From NCBI GenBank assembly GCA_963703165.1, contig OY969798.1, forward strand, positions 4,526,001 to 4,590,000: 64,000 nucleotides of DNA. The letters are read 5' to 3'. This document shows positions 1 through 9,019 of this stretch, in pieces; within the stretch, counting starts at the first letter, position 1; every line of letters begins with the position of its first letter. This DNA is from JBQTKD01 sp963703165. GTDB lineage: Bacteria > Actinomycetota > Actinomycetes > Sporichthyales > Sporichthyaceae. Position numbers and translations under genes: made by a program. The notes below the pieces were generated by a model that was given only the letters and a program-made list of their open reading frames with translations, was not told the DNA's origin and made no database searches.

Positions 1-290
1 TCAGCGTCGTCGAGGTGCGCGAGGTCGCCGAGGAGGAGTCGGCCGACGCGGACTTCATCCTGGAGACCGACCTCGAGGTCTGGCAGGAGATGTTCCGGAG
101 CATCGCCGACGGCGGGGGCCGGCCGGACCTGGAGCACTCGCTCAACAAGTTGAGCCTGCCGGGTGTGCCGATGCGTCTGTGGTCGAACGACCCACTGGCT
201 CGGGACTTGTTCTTCCGGTTCAACCAGAGCCTGCAGGAGTTCGTGAACGCCAGTTCGGAGATCAACACCGTCTACTCCGCGACGGGCTGA
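1..290 (+). CDS. C-terminal part of a hypothetical protein, possibly SCP2-like
   Basis: The reading frame is open from the window edge to a TGA at 288-290, so the 5' end is missing; a GTG at position 15 is only an internal possibility. The visible part has a run DADFILETDLEVWQEM followed by LWSNDPLARDLFFRFNQSL, which looks like the end of a small SCP2-like lipid-binding fold, but this resemblance is weak. It ends 4 bases before the ferredoxin gene and is probably the upstream member of the same carboxylase operon. No function is assigned with confidence. Confidence 0.6.
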   Translation, partial: SVVEVREVAEEESADADFILETDLEVWQEMFRSIADGGGRPDLEHSLNKLSLPGVPMRLWSNDPLARDLFFRFNQSLQEFVNASSEINTVYSATG

Positions 291-294
291 CGAC

Positions 295-588
295 GTGGCG
301 CGTCAAGGCGTCGGGCACTTCTACATCGACAAGGACGCCTGCATCGGGTGCGGTGCGTGCGACCACGCCTGCCCGGGCAAGGTCGATGCCATCGGCCCGA
401 TTCCGGGTGACTTCCTGGGGCGCTTCGCGATCGAGCTCGACCCCTGCATCGACTGCGGGTTCTGCGTGCCGCTGTGTCCGGTCGACTGCATCCACGACGG
501 GCGGGTCGAACCGAATCCTGTGGCGGAGATGGCCGAGGTCGCCGAAGGGCTGACCGGATTGGCGGCCTGGAAGGCAAGGCGCGAGTAG
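295..588 (+). CDS. Ferredoxin with two [4Fe-4S] binding motifs
   Basis: A 97-residue electron carrier. Two cluster motifs are visible: CIGCGACDHACPG near residues 16-28 and CIDCGFCVPLCP near residues 52-63, each a CxxCxxCxxxCP pattern typical of bacterial 2x[4Fe-4S] ferredoxins. The first has an extra charged context and the C-terminus carries a short helical tail. It starts at GTG, 4 bases after the previous stop, and lies 4 bases before the carboxylase alpha gene, so it belongs to the same operon. It probably passes electrons to or from an oxidoreductase of the pathway; the partner is not evident. Confidence 0.88.
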   Translation: MARQGVGHFYIDKDACIGCGACDHACPGKVDAIGPIPGDFLGRFAIELDPCIDCGFCVPLCPVDCIHDGRVEPNPVAEMAEVAEGLTGLAAWKARRE

Positions 589-592
589 AACC

Positions 593-2302
593 ATGGAACC
601 GCTCTTCACCAAGGTGCTCATCGCCAACCGGGGCGAGATCGCCGTGCGGGTCATCCGCGCCTGCCGGGAACTCGGTATCGCCACCGTCGCCGTGCATTCC
701 GACGTCGACGCCGATGCGCTGCACGTGCGCTGCGCCGACGAGGCAATCTCCCTGGGCGGGAACACCGCCGCCGAGTCGTACCTGAACACCGATGCGATCC
801 TCGCGGCGGTGGTGCGCTCGGGTGCGTCTGCGGTGCACCCGGGCTACGGCTTCTTCTCGGAGAACGCCGACTTCGCCCGCGCCGTCACCGCTTCCGGGGT
901 CGTGTTCATCGGGCCGTCGGCCGAGGCCATCGCGGTCATGGGCGACAAGCTCTCTGCCCGCCGGGCAGCTGAGGAGGCGGGAGTGTCGGGCGTGCCCGGC
1001 ACCTCCACGGCGCTCACCGGTGCCGACGAGGTCGTCACGTTCGGCGACGAGCACGGGTGGCCCGTGGCGATCAAGGCCGCGTTCGGTGGCGGCGGGCGGG
1101 GCATCCGGGTCGTGCACTTCGCGGCGGATGCGCAGGCCGCGCTGGAGTCGGCGCAATCCGAAGCTCTGGCCGGATTCGGCCGGGCGGAGTGCTACGTCGA
1201 GAAATACCTGAGCCGACCCCGGCATATCGAGATGCAGATCATCGCCGACACCCACGGCACCTGCCTATGGCTGGGGGAGCGCGACTGCTCGGTGCAACGT
1301 CGGCACCAGAAGTTGGTGGAGGAGGCGCCCGCGCCGGCCTTCCCCGACGAGGTGCGCCGGGCGATGGGTGAAGCGGCCGTGCGAGTGGCCCAGGCGTGCG
1401 GTTACGTCAATGCCGGCACCGTCGAGTTCCTTTACCAGGACGGCGAATTCTGGTTCCTGGAGATGAACACCCGCCTGCAGGTGGAGCACCCGGTCACCGA
1501 GCTGGTCACCGGGATCGACCTGGTCGCCGAGCAGTTGCGGGTGGCTGCCGGTGAACCATTGAGCTTCGCGTCGGTGGAGCGCCGAGGACATGCGCTGGAG
1601 TTCCGGGTCAACGCCGAGGACCCGAGCGGGGGGCTCTTTCTCCCCGCACCCGGTGCCATCACCGCACTCACTCCGTCGCAGGGTCTCGGGGTGCGGTGGG
1701 ACGGCGGGTACGAGACCGGGGATGACGTCTCCTCCTACTACGACAACCTCATCGGCAAGCTCATCGTGTGGGCCGCCGATCGGCCGACGGCCATCGCCCG
1801 GGCACGCCGTGCACTGTCCGAGTTCCGACTCGACGGGATCCCCACCACGATCCCGGCGCACCTGGCCATCGTCGAACACCCCGACTTCACCGCCGCGCGC
1901 CACTTCACGCGCTGGGCCGAGACCGATCTGGACCTCTCCGCGCTCACCGGCCCCGCGCAGCCGGACCTACCGGTGGGGCGCTGCGATGAGGTCCAGATCA
2001 ACGGCCGCTGGTACTCCCTCGGCGACGCCCCGCCCCGGGGTGCCCGGGGCGCGACAGCGCAGCGCGCCTTCGGTTCGGGCGCCATCACCGCCGCGATGCC
2101 GGCCACGGTCATCAAGGTGCTGGTGGAGGTCGGCGATCACGTGACCGCCGGGCAGGCCGTGTGCGTGCTGGAGGCCATGAAGATGGAGCTCACCCTCACC
2201 GCCGAACAGGCCGGTGCTGTGGGTGCCGTGCACGTGATGCAGGGTCAGTCCGTCCGCCCGGGCGAGGTGCTGGTCGTCGTCACTCCGGAGGACTCCCCAT
2301 GA
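593..2302 (+). CDS. Biotin-dependent acyl-CoA carboxylase, alpha subunit (biotin carboxylase + BCCP)
   Basis: 569 residues. The N-terminus KVLIANRGEIAVRVIRAC is the classic biotin carboxylase start, followed by the glycine-rich ATP loop GGGGRGIRVV near residue 165 and EMNTRLQVEHPVTE near residue 290. A C-terminal biotinyl domain carries EAMKMEL, with Lys about 530 as the biotin acceptor. It carboxylates biotin with ATP and bicarbonate for the partner carboxyltransferase. It is shorter than methylcrotonyl-CoA or geranyl-CoA carboxylase alpha chains (about 650-670 residues), with only a short linker where the BT domain would be. Its stop overlaps the beta-subunit start (ATGA). Substrate is unknown; AtuF-like use on a branched enoyl-CoA is inferred from AtuA next door. 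Confidence 0.92.
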   Translation: MEPLFTKVLIANRGEIAVRVIRACRELGIATVAVHSDVDADALHVRCADEAISLGGNTAAESYLNTDAILAAVVRSGASAVHPGYGFFSENADFARAVTASGVVFIGPSAEAIAVMGDKLSARRAAEEAGVSGVPGTSTALTGADEVVTFGDEHGWPVAIKAAFGGGGRGIRVVHFAADAQAALESAQSEALAGFGRAECYVEKYLSRPRHIEMQIIADTHGTCLWLGERDCSVQRRHQKLVEEAPAPAFPDEVRRAMGEAAVRVAQACGYVNAGTVEFLYQDGEFWFLEMNTRLQVEHPVTELVTGIDLVAEQLRVAAGEPLSFASVERRGHALEFRVNAEDPSGGLFLPAPGAITALTPSQGLGVRWDGGYETGDDVSSYYDNLIGKLIVWAADRPTAIARARRALSEFRLDGIPTTIPAHLAIVEHPDFTAARHFTRWAETDLDLSALTGPAQPDLPVGRCDEVQINGRWYSLGDAPPRGARGATAQRAFGSGAITAAMPATVIKVLVEVGDHVTAGQAVCVLEAMKMELTLTAEQAGAVGAVHVMQGQSVRPGEVLVVVTPEDSP

Positions 2303-3837
2303 GCGAGCGAGACTTCCACGGCGAGCTCGACCGGCGGATCGAGACCGCCCGGCTCGGGGGCTCCGAAGGCGCCAGGGGCAAGCAGAAGGCCGCCGGACGC
2401 CTGCTGGTGCGCGAACGTCTCGCCCTGCTGCTCGACGACGAACCCGAGTTCGAGGACGGCCTGTTGGCTCGCTCCGAGGAAGGCCTGGCCGGCGACGCCG
2501 TGGTCACAGTCATCGGCAAGGTCGACGGGCGGCCGGTCGCGGTCATCGCCAACGACTTCACCGTGAAGGCCGGCACCTGGGGTCGGCGGACCTTCGAGAA
2601 GATCGTCAATCTGCAGACCCGGGCCGACGCGGCGGGCATCCCCATCGTCTACCTGGTGGACGCGGCAGGCGCCCGCATCGATGAGCAGTTCGACAGCTAC
2701 GCGGGACGGCACGCGTGGGGCCTCATCTTCACCAACCTCGTGCAGTACTCCGGCCGCGTCCCGCAGGTGTGCGCGCTGTTCGGGCCGTCGCCCGCGGGAT
2801 CGGCGTATGTGCCCGGCCTGTGCGACTTCGTCGTCATGGTCCGCGGTGCCGCCAGCGCCTACATCGGGTCGCCGCGCCTGGCCGAGATGGTGATCGGGGA
2901 GCACGTCACCCTGGAGGAGATGGGCGGCGCGGAGATGCACTGCCGCGAGTCCGGTCTCGGCGACATGATGGTCGACTCCGACGAGGAGGCCATCGCGGCC
3001 CTGCGGGTGTGGCTGTCCTACCTGCCCTCGTCCTGGCAGGAACACCCACCGCTCACCTCCGGATGGCCCGCCGCGGCACCGGCCCGGCCCATCGAGGAGA
3101 TCGTGCCCGACCGGGAGGAGGTGCCTTTCGACATCAACGAACTCATCGACGCGATCGTCGACGAGGGCACGTTCTTCCCCTACAAGGAGCTGTTCGCCCA
3201 GGAACTCGTGTGCGGCTTCGCTCGCCTGGGTGGGCGGCCCGTCGGCATCCTGGCCAACCAGTCCATCCACAAGGCCGGCGTCCTGTTCTCCGACTCCTCG
3301 GACAAGGCCGCCCGGTTCATCTGGATCTGCAACGCGTTCAACGTCCCCCTGCTGTTCCTCGCCGACAATGCCGGCTACATGATCGGTTCCGAGGTGGAGC
3401 GCGCGGGCATCATCCGGCACGGCGCGAAGATGTTGTTCGCTGTCTGCGAGGCGCAGGTGCCACGGATCTGCGTGCTGGTCCGAAAGGCTTACGGGGGTGG
3501 GTATCTGGCCATGTCGGGTAGCCCGACCAAGCCGGACGCGGTCATCGCACTGCCCACGGCGAAGGTGGCTCTGATGGGACCGGCGGCCGCGGTCAACGCC
3601 ATCCATTACAACCGGATCGTGGCCATCGAGGACCCGGAGGAACGGGCGGCCTACGTCGAGGCCGAACGCGCGAAGTACGAAGCGGACATCGACGTCTTCA
3701 AGCTCGCGTCGGAGAACGCCTTCGAGGAGGTCGTGCCTGTCGCGCGGCTGCGGGGGGACCTGATCGCCCGGTTCGCGACGTACTCCCGTCGTCCTGCCCG
3801 AGCAGTCGAGCGCCGCAACGGCGTGTACCCGGTATGA
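2299..3837 (+). CDS. Acyl-CoA carboxylase, carboxyltransferase (beta) subunit
   Basis: 512 residues starting MSERDFHGELDRRIE; this ATG overlaps the alpha-subunit stop by 4 bases, so a longer upstream frame is not the gene. Two crotonase-fold carboxyltransferase halves are visible, with the oxyanion/CoA region VDAAGARIDEQ near residue 120 and the second-half run GYMIGSEVERAGIIRHGAK near residue 355, then RKAYGGGYLAMSG. It transfers carboxyl from biotin to an acyl- or enoyl-CoA. The family includes propionyl-, methylcrotonyl- and geranyl-CoA carboxylases; context (AtuA, enoyl-CoA hydratase) favours a methyl-branched enoyl-CoA. Confidence 0.92.
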   Translation: MSERDFHGELDRRIETARLGGSEGARGKQKAAGRLLVRERLALLLDDEPEFEDGLLARSEEGLAGDAVVTVIGKVDGRPVAVIANDFTVKAGTWGRRTFEKIVNLQTRADAAGIPIVYLVDAAGARIDEQFDSYAGRHAWGLIFTNLVQYSGRVPQVCALFGPSPAGSAYVPGLCDFVVMVRGAASAYIGSPRLAEMVIGEHVTLEEMGGAEMHCRESGLGDMMVDSDEEAIAALRVWLSYLPSSWQEHPPLTSGWPAAAPARPIEEIVPDREEVPFDINELIDAIVDEGTFFPYKELFAQELVCGFARLGGRPVGILANQSIHKAGVLFSDSSDKAARFIWICNAFNVPLLFLADNAGYMIGSEVERAGIIRHGAKMLFAVCEAQVPRICVLVRKAYGGGYLAMSGSPTKPDAVIALPTAKVALMGPAAAVNAIHYNRIVAIEDPEERAAYVEAERAKYEADIDVFKLASENAFEEVVPVARLRGDLIARFATYSRRPARAVERRNGVYPV

Positions 3838-5609
3838 ACCCTGTCGTCGTGGCCAACTGCAGCGCCTTCTGGGGAGACGACCCCACGGGCGCACGTCGCC
3901 AGGTCGAGGGTGGCCCGATCGACTACCTCGTCGGCGACTACCTCGCCGAACTGACCATGGCCATCCTGCACAAGCAACGCCTGCGCAACCCCGACGCCGG
4001 CTACGCCCACGACTTCGTCACCCACCTCCGCGACGTCCTGCCCGCGTGCGTGGAACGGGGCATCACCGTGATCTCCAACGCCGGCGGGGTGAACCCGCTC
4101 GCGTGCAAGGCCGCCATCGAACGCCTGGCCGCAGACCTGGGGCTGGCCGATCAGGTACGGGTGGGCGTGGTGCTCGGCGATGCCCTCGACGACCGACTCG
4201 ACGAGCTCACGAGCTCCCTTGCCCACCTGGAGAACGGCCGCCCGTTCGGCGACATCAAGGATCGGGTGCTCTCGGCCAACGCCTACCTCGGTGCAGCCCC
4301 GATCGTGCGGGCGCTGCAACTCGGCGCGAACGTCGTCGTCACCGGTCGGGTCACCGACAGTGCGCTGACCCTGGCTCCGTTGATCCACGAGTTCGGCTGG
4401 GCCCACGACGACTGGGACCGTATGGCGGCGGGCATCATCGCCGGGCATGTCATCGAATGCGGCAAGCAGTGCACCGGCGGCAACTTCACCGATTGGCAGA
4501 CGGTGAAGAACACGACGAAGCTCGGCTTCCCGCTCGCCGAGGTGCGTGCCGACGGATCGTTCGTGGTCACCAAGCACCCCGGCACCGGGGGACTGGTGAG
4601 CGTCCACACCGTCACCGAGCAACTGCTGTACGAGATCGGCAGCCCCCGGTACCTGACCCCGGACTGCGTGGCGCGGTTCGACACCCTCGAGGTCACCTTC
4701 GACGGGCCTGACCGGGTGCTGGTCCGTGGCGCACGGGGTGAACCCGCCCCGGCGGACTACAAGGTCTCGGTGAACTGGACGAACGGTTACCGCGCGTTCG
4801 GTCGGCTCGTCGTCTCCGGCCCGGACGCCCTGGCCAAGGCACGTCACGTCGCCGAGGTGTTCTGGGAGACCGCCGGCGGGGAGGACAGCTTCGAGGAGAC
4901 CCACACCTCCTTCGCCGGGTGGAACCTCTGCCACCCACCGCTGGCCACGCAGGAGCCGGGCGAGGTGATCGTGCAACTGGCGGTGCGCGATCCGGACAAG
5001 GCTGCGATCAACCGACGGTTCGGTGTCGAGGTCGCCCCTCGGGTCATCGACACCGTGCCCGGCATCATGTACCCGGCCGATCAGGGCCGTCCACGTGCCT
5101 CCGAGGTCGTGGCGTTCTGGCCAGCCCTCATCCGACGGGAGCTCGTACCCGTCCGCGTGCGCGTCGGCGACGACGAGGTCGACGTCGACATCCCGACCCC
5201 GCCGCCCGCCGATCCGGGCCGGGTCAACCCCCCATCCTTCCAACTGGCGCCGATTCCCCGTACCGGAAGCCATCTGACGGTCCCTCTGGTGCGGTTGTGC
5301 CTCGCCCGGGCGGGCGACAAGGGCGACCTGTCCAACGTCGGGGTGATCGCCCGTACCCCCGCGATCTACACCTGGATGCGCGACTGGCTCACCGCCGAGT
5401 TCATCAAGGAGCGCTTCGGCACTCTGTGCCAGGGCGCGGTCGAACGCTACGACCTGCCGAACCTGCTCAGCCTGAACTTCGTGCTGCGCGACAGCCTGGG
5501 CGGCGGGGCGACGTCGCTGCGTGCCGACGCCCAGGGCAAGACCTACGCCCAGTTCCTGCTTGCCACCGAGGTCGAGATCGACTCCGGCCTGCTCGACGGA
5601 CTCGACTGA
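3834..5609 (+). CDS. AtuA family protein (DUF1446), acyclic terpene utilisation
   Basis: 591 residues. The N-terminal region, with GGPIDYLVGDYLAELTMAIL near residue 26 and ITVISNAGGVNPLACKAAIE near residue 75, is characteristic of the AtuA/DUF1446 family; the C-terminal quarter (from about residue 480, LARAGDKGDLSNVGVIAR) matches the small AtuA-associated domain, here fused. AtuA is required for citronellol and geraniol use in Pseudomonas but its biochemical role is unsettled. The ATG overlaps the carboxyltransferase stop (ATGA), placing it firmly in the carboxylase operon. Confidence 0.88.
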   Translation: MNPVVVANCSAFWGDDPTGARRQVEGGPIDYLVGDYLAELTMAILHKQRLRNPDAGYAHDFVTHLRDVLPACVERGITVISNAGGVNPLACKAAIERLAADLGLADQVRVGVVLGDALDDRLDELTSSLAHLENGRPFGDIKDRVLSANAYLGAAPIVRALQLGANVVVTGRVTDSALTLAPLIHEFGWAHDDWDRMAAGIIAGHVIECGKQCTGGNFTDWQTVKNTTKLGFPLAEVRADGSFVVTKHPGTGGLVSVHTVTEQLLYEIGSPRYLTPDCVARFDTLEVTFDGPDRVLVRGARGEPAPADYKVSVNWTNGYRAFGRLVVSGPDALAKARHVAEVFWETAGGEDSFEETHTSFAGWNLCHPPLATQEPGEVIVQLAVRDPDKAAINRRFGVEVAPRVIDTVPGIMYPADQGRPRASEVVAFWPALIRRELVPVRVRVGDDEVDVDIPTPPPADPGRVNPPSFQLAPIPRTGSHLTVPLVRLCLARAGDKGDLSNVGVIARTPAIYTWMRDWLTAEFIKERFGTLCQGAVERYDLPNLLSLNFVLRDSLGGGATSLRADAQGKTYAQFLLATEVEIDSGLLDGLD

Positions 5610-5624
5610 AGGGATGCACACCCA

Positions 5625-6632
5625 GTGAAGCTCGACGTCATGACGGTCAACGCGTTGCTGGAGGACGTGCCCGAGATCGCGCGTCAGGTCGAGGACGCCG
5701 GGTTCGACGGACTGTGGTTCACCGAGGTGAACAACAACGCGTTCCTGTCCTGCGCCGCCGCCGTCGCGGCCACCGAGCGCATCGACATCGGCACCGCGAT
5801 CTCGGTTGCCTTCATCCGATCCCCGATGCTCACCGCGCAGACCGCCTGGGAGTTGCAGCGGGCAAGCCGCGGCCGCTTCATCCTCGGTCTCGGCACACAG
5901 GTGAAGGGACACAACGAACGGCGATTCTCGGTGCCTTTCGCCAAGCCTCAGGAGAAGCTACGTGAACAGGTCCTCGCGCTGCAGGCGATCTACGCCGGCT
6001 TCTCCGGTGCCCCGCTGGACTTTCACGGCGAGTTCTACGACTTCGATCTCCTGCCCGAGTTCTTCAACCCCGGTCCGATCGACCAACCCGCCCCGCCCAC
6101 CTACTTGGCCGCGATGAATCCTTCCGCCTACCGTATGTCCGGCGAGGTCGCCGACGGTGTGCACATCCACCCGCTGCACTCGGCCCAGTACCTCGCCGAA
6201 GCAGCGATTCCCGCCATCGAGGAGGGGCTCGCGAAGTCGGGGCGCACCCGACCGGACTTCACGGTCAGCGCGCAGGTCCTCGTGGTCGTCGGTCAGGGCG
6301 AGGAGCGTCGGCAGATGGAGAACTACGTCCGCGGGCAGATCTCCTTCTACGGCTCCACTCGCACCTACCGTGCGCCGCTCGAGTTGCACGGCTACGGCGA
6401 ACTCAACACCCGGCTGCACGAACTTCAGAAGGCAGGCGACCAGCGAGGCATGTTCAAGGCGGTGCCGGACGAGTTGCTCCCCGTGTTCGCGATCGTCGGC
6501 GACACTTGGGAGGAGGTCGCCGCGAAGGCCCGCGACCGCTACCAGGGCGTGTGCGACCGGATCGGCTTCTACTCGACCCCGCCCCTGACCGACCCGTCGA
6601 TCCACAAGATGACCGCGGCGTTCACGGCATGA
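5625..6632 (+). CDS. LLM-class F420-dependent oxidoreductase
   Basis: 335 residues, GTG start. A luciferase-like TIM barrel: DAGFDGLWFTEVNNNAFLSC near residue 25, then IDIGTAISVAFIRSPMLTAQ and RFILGLGTQVKGHNERRF, all typical of actinobacterial F420-dependent LLM enzymes. It probably carries out a hydride transfer with coenzyme F420 on a CoA-bound or terpenoid intermediate of the carboxylase operon. It lies 15 bases after atuA and its stop overlaps the enoyl-CoA hydratase start. FMN rather than F420 cannot be excluded from sequence alone. Confidence 0.85.
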   Translation: MKLDVMTVNALLEDVPEIARQVEDAGFDGLWFTEVNNNAFLSCAAAVAATERIDIGTAISVAFIRSPMLTAQTAWELQRASRGRFILGLGTQVKGHNERRFSVPFAKPQEKLREQVLALQAIYAGFSGAPLDFHGEFYDFDLLPEFFNPGPIDQPAPPTYLAAMNPSAYRMSGEVADGVHIHPLHSAQYLAEAAIPAIEEGLAKSGRTRPDFTVSAQVLVVVGQGEERRQMENYVRGQISFYGSTRTYRAPLELHGYGELNTRLHELQKAGDQRGMFKAVPDELLPVFAIVGDTWEEVAAKARDRYQGVCDRIGFYSTPPLTDPSIHKMTAAFTA

Positions 6633-7423
6633 GCCGTCAGGGCTCCGAATCCCTGAAGTTCGAGGTACGCGACGGCATCGCCCGGGTGCGACTCAACCGG
6701 CCGCACTGCCTGAACAGCCTCGACGAACCCATGTTCCGCGAGCTGCAGCGCGCGGCAACCAGGTGCGCGACGGATCCCGACGTCCGGGTCGTTCTGCTCA
6801 CCGGAGCGGGCACCTCGTTCTGCAGCGGGGCGGACCTCAAGGTCTTCCACGCCCAGGGCGACGCCCTCCGTGCGTACGTGACGGACATGGCGACCGAGTT
6901 CCACGTCGCGATCTCACGGTTCGCGCGGATGGATGCGGTGGTCGTCGCCGCCGTGCAGGGCGCGGCGGCCGGCGCCGGGATGAGCCTGGCCTGCGCGGCG
7001 GACCTGGTCATCGCCGCGGAGGGCGCGCGCTTCTCGATGGCGTACTCGGGGGTCGGGTTGACGCCCGACGGGAGCTCGTCATATTTCCTGCCGCGGCTGG
7101 TCGGTTTCCGCCGCGCCCTCGAGCTGATGGTCAGCAACCGCGAGCTCAACGCGGCCGAGGCACTCGCGTGGGGGATCGTCACCGAGGTCGTGCCGGACGC
7201 CGAGCTCGTCGCCCGGGCCGAGAGTGTCGCGGCGGGTCTGGCAGCCGGGCCCGCCCGGTCCTACGCCGGGATCAAGAAGCTGCTGCACGAGGGATGGCGG
7301 GAATCGCTCGAGTCGCAGATGGAGCGCGAGGTGCGGACCATCGCCGACGTCACGCACACGGCGGACGCCCGCGAGGGCATCGCGGCCTTCGTCGAGAAGC
7401 GACCGCCGAAGTTCGGCGCCTGA
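6629..7423 (+). CDS. Enoyl-CoA hydratase/isomerase family protein
   Basis: 264 residues; the ATG overlaps the preceding stop (ATGA), which decides the start over a longer open frame. Crotonase features: RVRLNRPHCLNSLDEPMF, the oxyanion-hole segment TSFCSGADLKVF near residue 66, and GAAAGAGMSLACAADLVIAA near residue 110. The first canonical catalytic Glu is replaced (GAGMSLA) and the second position is Asp (LTPDGSSS), a pattern seen in isomerase/PaaG-like members more than in classical hydratases. Last gene of the carboxylase operon; it could hydrate or isomerise the carboxylated product, as AtuE does in terpene pathways. Confidence 0.85.
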   Translation: MSRQGSESLKFEVRDGIARVRLNRPHCLNSLDEPMFRELQRAATRCATDPDVRVVLLTGAGTSFCSGADLKVFHAQGDALRAYVTDMATEFHVAISRFARMDAVVVAAVQGAAAGAGMSLACAADLVIAAEGARFSMAYSGVGLTPDGSSSYFLPRLVGFRRALELMVSNRELNAAEALAWGIVTEVVPDAELVARAESVAAGLAAGPARSYAGIKKLLHEGWRESLESQMEREVRTIADVTHTADAREGIAAFVEKRPPKFGA

Positions 7424-7467
7424 GGGCAGAACTATGCTCGGGCGCATACCGACGGAGGGAGCGCGCG

Positions 7468-7959
7468 GTGCGCCTATCGGACTGCCCCACGACCGAGGTC
7501 AGCATGCTTGTCGCCGCTCCGGCGGAGCGGGTCTGGGCCCTGGTGAGTGACATCGAGGTCATCGCCGAGTTCAGCCTGGAGACGCAGGCGGTGCGTTGGC
7601 TCGACGGCGCCGACGGCCCAGGGGTCGGTCGACGCTTCGAAGGACACAACACCCACCCGGCGGCGGGGGAGTGGACGACCGAGTCGACCGTCGTCGTGTG
7701 TGAGCCGGGCAAGGCGTTCCAGTGGGACGTCGGCCCGGTGGAGTCACCGGCCGCGAGCTGGGGCTACGAGCTCACCACCACCGACAGCGGGACGCAGGTG
7801 CGCGGCTGGGGTCGGCTCGGGCCCGGCTGGTCGAATCTCGTCGCGGCCATCGAGAAGTGGCCCGACAAGGAGGAGCGCATCATCGCCCGCCGGCTGGACG
7901 AGTTCGCATCGGGGATCGAGGCGACCCTGACCGGGATCAAGGCCAAGGCCGAGAGCTGA
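7468..7959 (+). CDS. SRPBCC family protein (polyketide cyclase/dehydrase-like)
   Basis: 163 residues starting at GTG with GGAGGG 8-15 bases upstream. The N-terminal strand EVSMLVAAPAERVWALVSDI and the C-terminal long helix (EERIIARRLDEFASGIEATL) are typical of the START/SRPBCC helix-grip fold, which forms a hydrophobic ligand cavity. Ligand and reaction are unknown. It lies 44 bases after the carboxylase operon and 10 bases before another F420-type oxidoreductase, so it may bind the oxidoreductase's hydrophobic substrate. Confidence 0.8.
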   Translation: MRLSDCPTTEVSMLVAAPAERVWALVSDIEVIAEFSLETQAVRWLDGADGPGVGRRFEGHNTHPAAGEWTTESTVVVCEPGKAFQWDVGPVESPAASWGYELTTTDSGTQVRGWGRLGPGWSNLVAAIEKWPDKEERIIARRLDEFASGIEATLTGIKAKAES

Positions 7960-7969
7960 GCGATCCGCG

Positions 7970-9019
7970 ATGAGGACCTCGACCACCCTGGAGCTGACCG
8001 GCGGCTGGGCGGACACGGCGGCGCTGGCGCTGGAGGCCGAGCACCTCGGGCTCGACGTCTGCTGGGTCGCCGAGGCCTGGGGGTCTGACGCCCCGTCATT
8101 CCTCGGCTGGCTCGCCGGCCGCACCTCACGCATGCGGCTCGGATCCAGTGCTATCCAGATCGGCACCCGCACCCCGGTCCTGATTGCCCAGACGGCCATG
8201 ACCCTCGACGAGATGTCCGACGGCCGGTTCCTGCTCGGGCTCGGGACGTCCGGCCCGCAGGTCATGGAGGGACTGCACGGGGTCGGGTTCGCGCACCCCC
8301 TGGGCCGTACTCGCGAGACCGTCGAGGTGATCCGTCAGGTCTTCGCGGGCGAGAAGGTCGACTACGCGGGCAAGCACATCGCGATCCCGTTGCCCGGTGG
8401 CCACGGCAGGCCGATGCGGACGTCGCTCGCTGCCCGCGACATCCCGATCTATCTGGCCACCCAGTCCCCCCTGCTGCTCGAGTACACCGGCGAGGCTGCG
8501 AACGGGTGGTTGGGCACCGCCTTCGTGCCCGAGGGCGCCGACGCCCTCCTCGATCCGATGCGCCGCGGGGCCGAACGTGCCGGCCGGACCCTGGCCGACC
8601 TCGACCTCTGCCAGGGTGCCGAGGTGGCGTTCGCGGACGACGAGGCGCACCTGGCGTCGATGGTCGCGACGCGCAAGCCGGGCCTGGCGTTCAGCCTCGG
8701 CGGCATGGGCACGGCGAGCAAGAACTTCTATTACGAGGCCTACCGCCGCCAGGGCTGGGGCGAGCGCGCCGACCGGATCCGCGAGCTCTGGCTGGGCGGG
8801 GACCGGGACGCCGCGGCCGCCGCGGTCAGCGACGAGATGGTCCTGGCCACGACGCTGATCGGCTCCGAGGAGATGGTGACCGAGCGCCTGCGGGTGTGGC
8901 AGGACGTCGGGGTCACGACGGTGCGGCTCTATCCGGCGGGCGAGACCCTCGCGGAGAAGGTCGAGACCCTCGGGCGAGCAATCGACCTGGTCCGGACGAT
9001 CGCGAGTCCTGGCCGATAG
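7970..9019 (+). CDS. LLM-class F420-dependent oxidoreductase
   Basis: 349 residues. LLM barrel signatures are AEHLGLDVCWVAEAWGSDAP near residue 25, RLGSSAIQIGTRTPVLIAQ, and SDGRFLLGLGTSGPQVMEG near residue 85. The run SGPQVMEGLHGVGF is typical of the mycobacterial-type F420-dependent subgroup. It is only distantly similar to the 5625-6632 enzyme, so this is not a recent duplication. It follows the SRPBCC gene by 10 bases and abuts the glyoxalase-fold gene. Substrate unknown. Confidence 0.85.
   Translation: MRTSTTLELTGGWADTAALALEAEHLGLDVCWVAEAWGSDAPSFLGWLAGRTSRMRLGSSAIQIGTRTPVLIAQTAMTLDEMSDGRFLLGLGTSGPQVMEGLHGVGFAHPLGRTRETVEVIRQVFAGEKVDYAGKHIAIPLPGGHGRPMRTSLAARDIPIYLATQSPLLLEYTGEAANGWLGTAFVPEGADALLDPMRRGAERAGRTLADLDLCQGAEVAFADDEAHLASMVATRKPGLAFSLGGMGTASKNFYYEAYRRQGWGERADRIRELWLGGDRDAAAAAVSDEMVLATTLIGSEEMVTERLRVWQDVGVTTVRLYPAGETLAEKVETLGRAIDLVRTIASPGR

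Noticed and set aside
3651..5912. 753-codon open frame on the minus strand
   Set aside because: It is antisense to atuA and the F420 oxidoreductase, has His/Val/Gly-rich shadow composition, and no recognisable domain.
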